25,912 nucleotides of DNA, from positions 1-25,912 of the forward strand of contig JAZUFN010000063.1 in assembly GCA_045640725.1 (NCBI GenBank). Direction: 5' to 3'. Source of the stretch: RGIG3528 sp045640725. GTDB lineage: Bacteria > Bacillota > Clostridia > Lachnospirales > Lachnospiraceae. Both the position numbers and the translations under genes were made by a program. Below the pieces are notes generated by a model. That model had not been told where the DNA came from. It was given only the letters and a program-made list of their open reading frames with translations, and made no database searches. Below, piece by piece: positions 23,587 to 25,912 of this stretch (position 1 is the first letter of the stretch; each line of letters starts with the position of its first letter).

Positions 23587-24414
23587 ATGAGAATTTTCAC
23601 AACTATTTTGCCGTTTTTAGTGATTTCCATATTCTTTATTATATCTGCGCCGCTCTTGGGCATCCTTCTGATTCTAAAGAAGTGGTTTCCCAAGCAGGTA
23701 TCCCGCATTGCGCAGCCTATTGTAAAATATGCTTTCCGTTTCGTTATGTTTTTTACAGGTACCAGGACTGTGCGACTGGGGGTTGACAGAGTACCCAGGG
23801 ATCGTGCTGTTATGTTTGCTGCCAATCACAGAGGCTTTCTGGATGCGGCGTTGGCTTACGGTTCACTACCGGTACAGACAGGTATTGTATCCAAGCAGGA
23901 AATAAAGAAAATACCGTTCCTGTCCTGGTGGATGATGGTGCTTTATTGCATTTTCCTGGATCGATCCAATCCTCGTGAGGGCCTTAAGATGATTCTCACA
24001 TCCATTGACAATATTAACAATGGTATTTCAATGTTTATCTGCCCTGAGGGTACCAGAAGTCGTCATATGGGTATGAATCCTTTTAAAGACGCATCTTTCA
24101 AGATGGCATTGAAGACAGGATGTCCTATTGTACCGGTGGCTATGTCCGGAGCTGATGAGCTCTTTGAAAATTCCACATGGGGCATTACTCCCTCTGTTAC
24201 TGTGGTAGAGTACGGTGATCCTATATATCCGGATAAGCTTAGCGATGAAGAAAAGAAGCACCTGGGTGCATATGTTCAGGCAAAGGTAGCAGAAATGCTG
24301 GCTGGCCATGAGAAGTACATAGCAAAGAACCATTCCAGAGTAGAAGCCAAGAAAAACGGCACTCCCATTTTTACCGGTGTGGTCTATCCGGAAGAGGAAA
24401 ACAAGACTGAATAA
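23587..24414 (+). CDS. plsC: 1-acyl-sn-glycerol-3-phosphate acyltransferase (PlsC-type)
   Basis: A 275-residue membrane-associated acyltransferase, making phosphatidic acid from lysophosphatidic acid in phospholipid synthesis. N-terminal hydrophobic segments (~8-28, 45-58) precede the catalytic HX4D motif (NHRGFLDAAL, ~80), the acceptor-binding motif CPEGTRSRH (~155) and GCPIVPVAMSG (~180), the usual order of PlsC blocks. The length is slightly above the ~240 norm, owing to a charged C-terminal tail (VEAKKNGTPIFTG and acidic end). GAGGG lies 6 nt before the ATG. It has its own promoter and is followed by a small anchored protein with a separate promoter. The exact acyl acceptor is inferred from the family. 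Confidence 0.88.
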   Translation: MRIFTTILPFLVISIFFIISAPLLGILLILKKWFPKQVSRIAQPIVKYAFRFVMFFTGTRTVRLGVDRVPRDRAVMFAANHRGFLDAALAYGSLPVQTGIVSKQEIKKIPFLSWWMMVLYCIFLDRSNPREGLKMILTSIDNINNGISMFICPEGTRSRHMGMNPFKDASFKMALKTGCPIVPVAMSGADELFENSTWGITPSVTVVEYGDPIYPDKLSDEEKKHLGAYVQAKVAEMLAGHEKYIAKNHSRVEAKKNGTPIFTGVVYPEEENKTE

Positions 24415-24432
24415 ATTCTTTGTAAAAATAAG

Positions 24433-24461
24433 TTGAAAAAAAACTTGTTCTTATATATAAT
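24433..24461 (+). promoter_or_regulatory. Promoter of the small membrane-anchored protein gene
   Basis: TTGAAA (24433-24438), a 17-nt spacer and a perfect TATAAT (24456-24461), ~50 nt before the ATG. Confidence 0.8.
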
Positions 24462-24510
24462 TGTGCAGTGCTTGAATGAATAGCATGATATTGTTTAGGA
24501 GGTAAAGATT

Positions 24511-25008
24511 ATGCTGCCTGGATGGGGTATAGCTTTGATTGTAATAGCAGTTGTTCTCGTAGCTGCCATAGTAGCTCTTTATATTGTAGGTAGTAAGATG
24601 CAGAAAAAGCAGGAGGCGGCTGAAGCCAATATGATGGTTGGCGCTCAGACCATATCCATGCTTATCATTGATAAAAAGAAGATGCCTTTAAAAGAGGCCG
24701 GATTTCCACAGGTAGTGGTAGATCAGACACCAAAGTATCTGCGCAGATCAAAAGTACCGGTAATTAAGGCTAAAATCGGTCCTCAGGTACGTACACTTAT
24801 GTGCGATGCCAAGATTTTTGACAGTGTACCTGTTAAAAAGGAGGTTAAGGCCGTTATCAATGGCATCTATGTTATCTCTGTCAAGGGACTTCATGGTCCT
24901 TTAGAAGCTCCTCAGGAAAAGCAGGGCTTCTGGAAGCGTCTTATGAAAAAAGCTCAGAAGACAGTAGATGAGAACAAAAAAGAGACTACAACAAAAAAGA
25001 AAAAGTAA
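24511..25008 (+). CDS. Uncharacterised membrane-anchored basic protein
   Basis: A 165-residue protein with one N-terminal helix (~5-27: WGIALIVIAVVLVAAIVALY). A Lys-rich juxtamembrane stretch (KMQKKQEAAEAN), a compact mixed alpha/beta middle (~45-135; SMLIIDKKKMPLKEAGFP, IKAKIGPQVRTLMCDAKIF, VKAVINGIYVISVKG) and a strongly basic tail (KKAQKT, then KKETTTKKKK) follow. The helix-then-basic order suggests a cytoplasmic domain held at the membrane. I recognise no named family. AGGAGG lies 7 nt upstream. It has a consensus promoter and its own terminator, so it is a single-gene unit, probably well expressed, between two acyltransferase genes. Confidence 0.75.
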   Translation: MLPGWGIALIVIAVVLVAAIVALYIVGSKMQKKQEAAEANMMVGAQTISMLIIDKKKMPLKEAGFPQVVVDQTPKYLRRSKVPVIKAKIGPQVRTLMCDAKIFDSVPVKKEVKAVINGIYVISVKGLHGPLEAPQEKQGFWKRLMKKAQKTVDENKKETTTKKKK

Positions 25009-25014
25009 TATAAA

Positions 25015-25044
25015 GGCTCTCGACCCGTGTCGGGAGCTTTTTTT
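25015..25044 (+). terminator. Rho-independent terminator
   Basis: A 10-bp stem (25015-25024 with 25029-25038; GGCTCTCGAC/GTCGGGAGCT, two G-U pairs) with a 4-nt loop and a T7 run, directly after the small anchored protein gene. Confidence 0.92.
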
Positions 25045-25069
25045 GCACCTATTCGCCATACTTTTTCTG

Positions 25070-25098
25070 TTGAAAGTGGGGCTTGAATGTGCTAAAAT
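25070..25098 (+). promoter_or_regulatory. Promoter of the second acyltransferase gene
   Basis: TTGAAA (25070-25075), a 17-nt spacer and TAAAAT (25093-25098), ~50 nt before the start codon. Confidence 0.75.
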
Positions 25099-25147
25099 TT
25101 TTGTTTACCAGAGGTATTAGGCTTTAGACAATTTTACAGGAGCTTTT

Positions 25148-25912
25148 ATGGAAATTAAATTTTACTTGACGATTCTTACTCATCTGTACGAAGTTCCGGG
25201 AGTCATAAATGGACTCAATAGGGCAGTTGCTCACAAAGAGGAGCTGACTATTGAAGAAAGACACGCGGCAATACGAAGAGCCATACATAAGATACGACGT
25301 TGCAGTCATATCAGAACCAAGTCCTACGGACAGGAAAATCTTCCGACCGAAGGAGGTTTTATTATGTATGCAAATCATCAGGGAAAATATGATGCCTTGG
25401 GCATATATGCGACCTGCGACCTGCCATTTGCAGTGGTTATGGATGATGCGAAAAAAAATCAAATATTGACAAGACAGGTAATGAATCTTTGCGATGGTAA
25501 AGGTCTGGTTTTAAATGATCCCAGATCAGGTCTTAAGGTCATCATGGAGATGGCTAAAGAAGCGAAAGAAGGCCGCAGATTCCTGATTTTCCCGGAAGGA
25601 GGCTATAAAAATAATCGCAATCACCTGCAGACCTTTAAGCCGGGAGCCTTTAAAGCTGCGCTGAAGTCTGAGACACCCATCGTGCCTGTGGCGCTTATAG
25701 ACTCCTACAAGGGCTACAATAACCTGAATCTTGTTTGGGTTACTACGGAAGTGCACTATCTACCACCGATTCCCTACGGGGAATATAAGGATATGAATAC
25801 TCAGCAGATAGCTGAGATGGTGAGAGGGAAAATCGCCGACAAGATTAAGGAAGTGCTGGAAAATCGCTGGATGGCGGAGGGTAAGCGTCGTTTTTTAAAG
25901 AAAATTAAGATA
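25148..25912 (+). CDS. PlsC-type acyltransferase, divergent, 3' end outside window
   Basis: An open frame of 255 codons runs to the window edge with no stop; AGGAG lies 6 nt before the ATG. The lysophosphatidate acyltransferase blocks are present: HX4D as NHQGKYDALG (~77-82), an acceptor motif as FPEGGYKNN (~150), where most relatives have EGTRS, and ETPIVPVALIDSYKG (~180). Unlike the first acyltransferase it lacks an N-terminal membrane helix. It begins with a soluble, charged stretch (THLYEVPGVINGLN, KEELTIEERHAAIRRAIHK). The changed acceptor motif suggests a different acyl acceptor, or a remote member of the family. The protein probably ends shortly after the window (RRFLKKIK is a basic tail). 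Confidence 0.85.
   Translation, partial: MEIKFYLTILTHLYEVPGVINGLNRAVAHKEELTIEERHAAIRRAIHKIRRCSHIRTKSYGQENLPTEGGFIMYANHQGKYDALGIYATCDLPFAVVMDDAKKNQILTRQVMNLCDGKGLVLNDPRSGLKVIMEMAKEAKEGRRFLIFPEGGYKNNRNHLQTFKPGAFKAALKSETPIVPVALIDSYKGYNNLNLVWVTTEVHYLPPIPYGEYKDMNTQQIAEMVRGKIADKIKEVLENRWMAEGKRRFLKKIKI

Overview
The window looks like a chromosomal segment of a flagellated Lachnospiraceae-type Firmicute, in the broad Butyrivibrio / Pseudobutyrivibrio / Roseburia range. The genus is an inference. The grounds are moderate-to-low GC, strong AGGAGG-type ribosome binding sites, TTGACA/TATAAT promoters, a Veg (DUF1021) and a DUF1934 gene, BlaI/M56 regulatory pairs, GLUG-repeat surface proteins, and two sigma-28 (flagellar sigma factor) promoters. 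No tRNA, rRNA, CRISPR array, transposase or phage gene was seen.

Layout. 1-611: 3' part of an aldo/keto reductase, convergent with a membrane-anchored XRE regulator (657-1946, minus) across a bidirectional terminator. 2102-3754: a solitary L-arabinose isomerase (minus) with its own terminator, promoter and repeat-rich leader. 3796-7156 (plus): signal peptidase I, an SLC45/GPH-like MFS sugar carrier, a membrane-anchored glycerophosphodiesterase and a broken fragment of a helix-turn-helix regulator, closed by a terminator. 7170-7314 (minus): a collapsed paralogue of the gene at 9701-10444 that still carries a sigma-28 promoter. 7348-9551 (plus): an autoregulated BlaI/BlaR1-like pair with a double palindromic operator. 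9616-9678: a long perfect hairpin. 9701-10570 (minus): a gene of unknown function behind a near-perfect sigma-28 promoter.

10622-18074 (minus): a two-gene operon for an MMPL/RND-type membrane transporter and an overlapping 1622-residue surface protein with a symmetric GLUG / coiled-coil / beta-repeat / coiled-coil / GLUG architecture and a C-terminal membrane anchor. 18134-19204 (plus): a possible short peptide, DUF1934 and veg; veg has a long leader with three small hairpins. 19217-23441 (minus): a visibly AT-richer three-gene operon of a secreted six-cysteine protein, a membrane-anchored protein and a one-chain MacB-like ABC transporter, which looks acquired. 23528-25912 (plus): two divergent PlsC-type acyltransferases, the second cut by the window edge, around a small basic membrane-anchored protein.

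The most unusual points are the sigma-28 gene with its decayed twin 2.5 kb away, the overlapping MMPL/giant surface protein pair, and the uncharacterised AT-rich secreted-protein/ABC operon.
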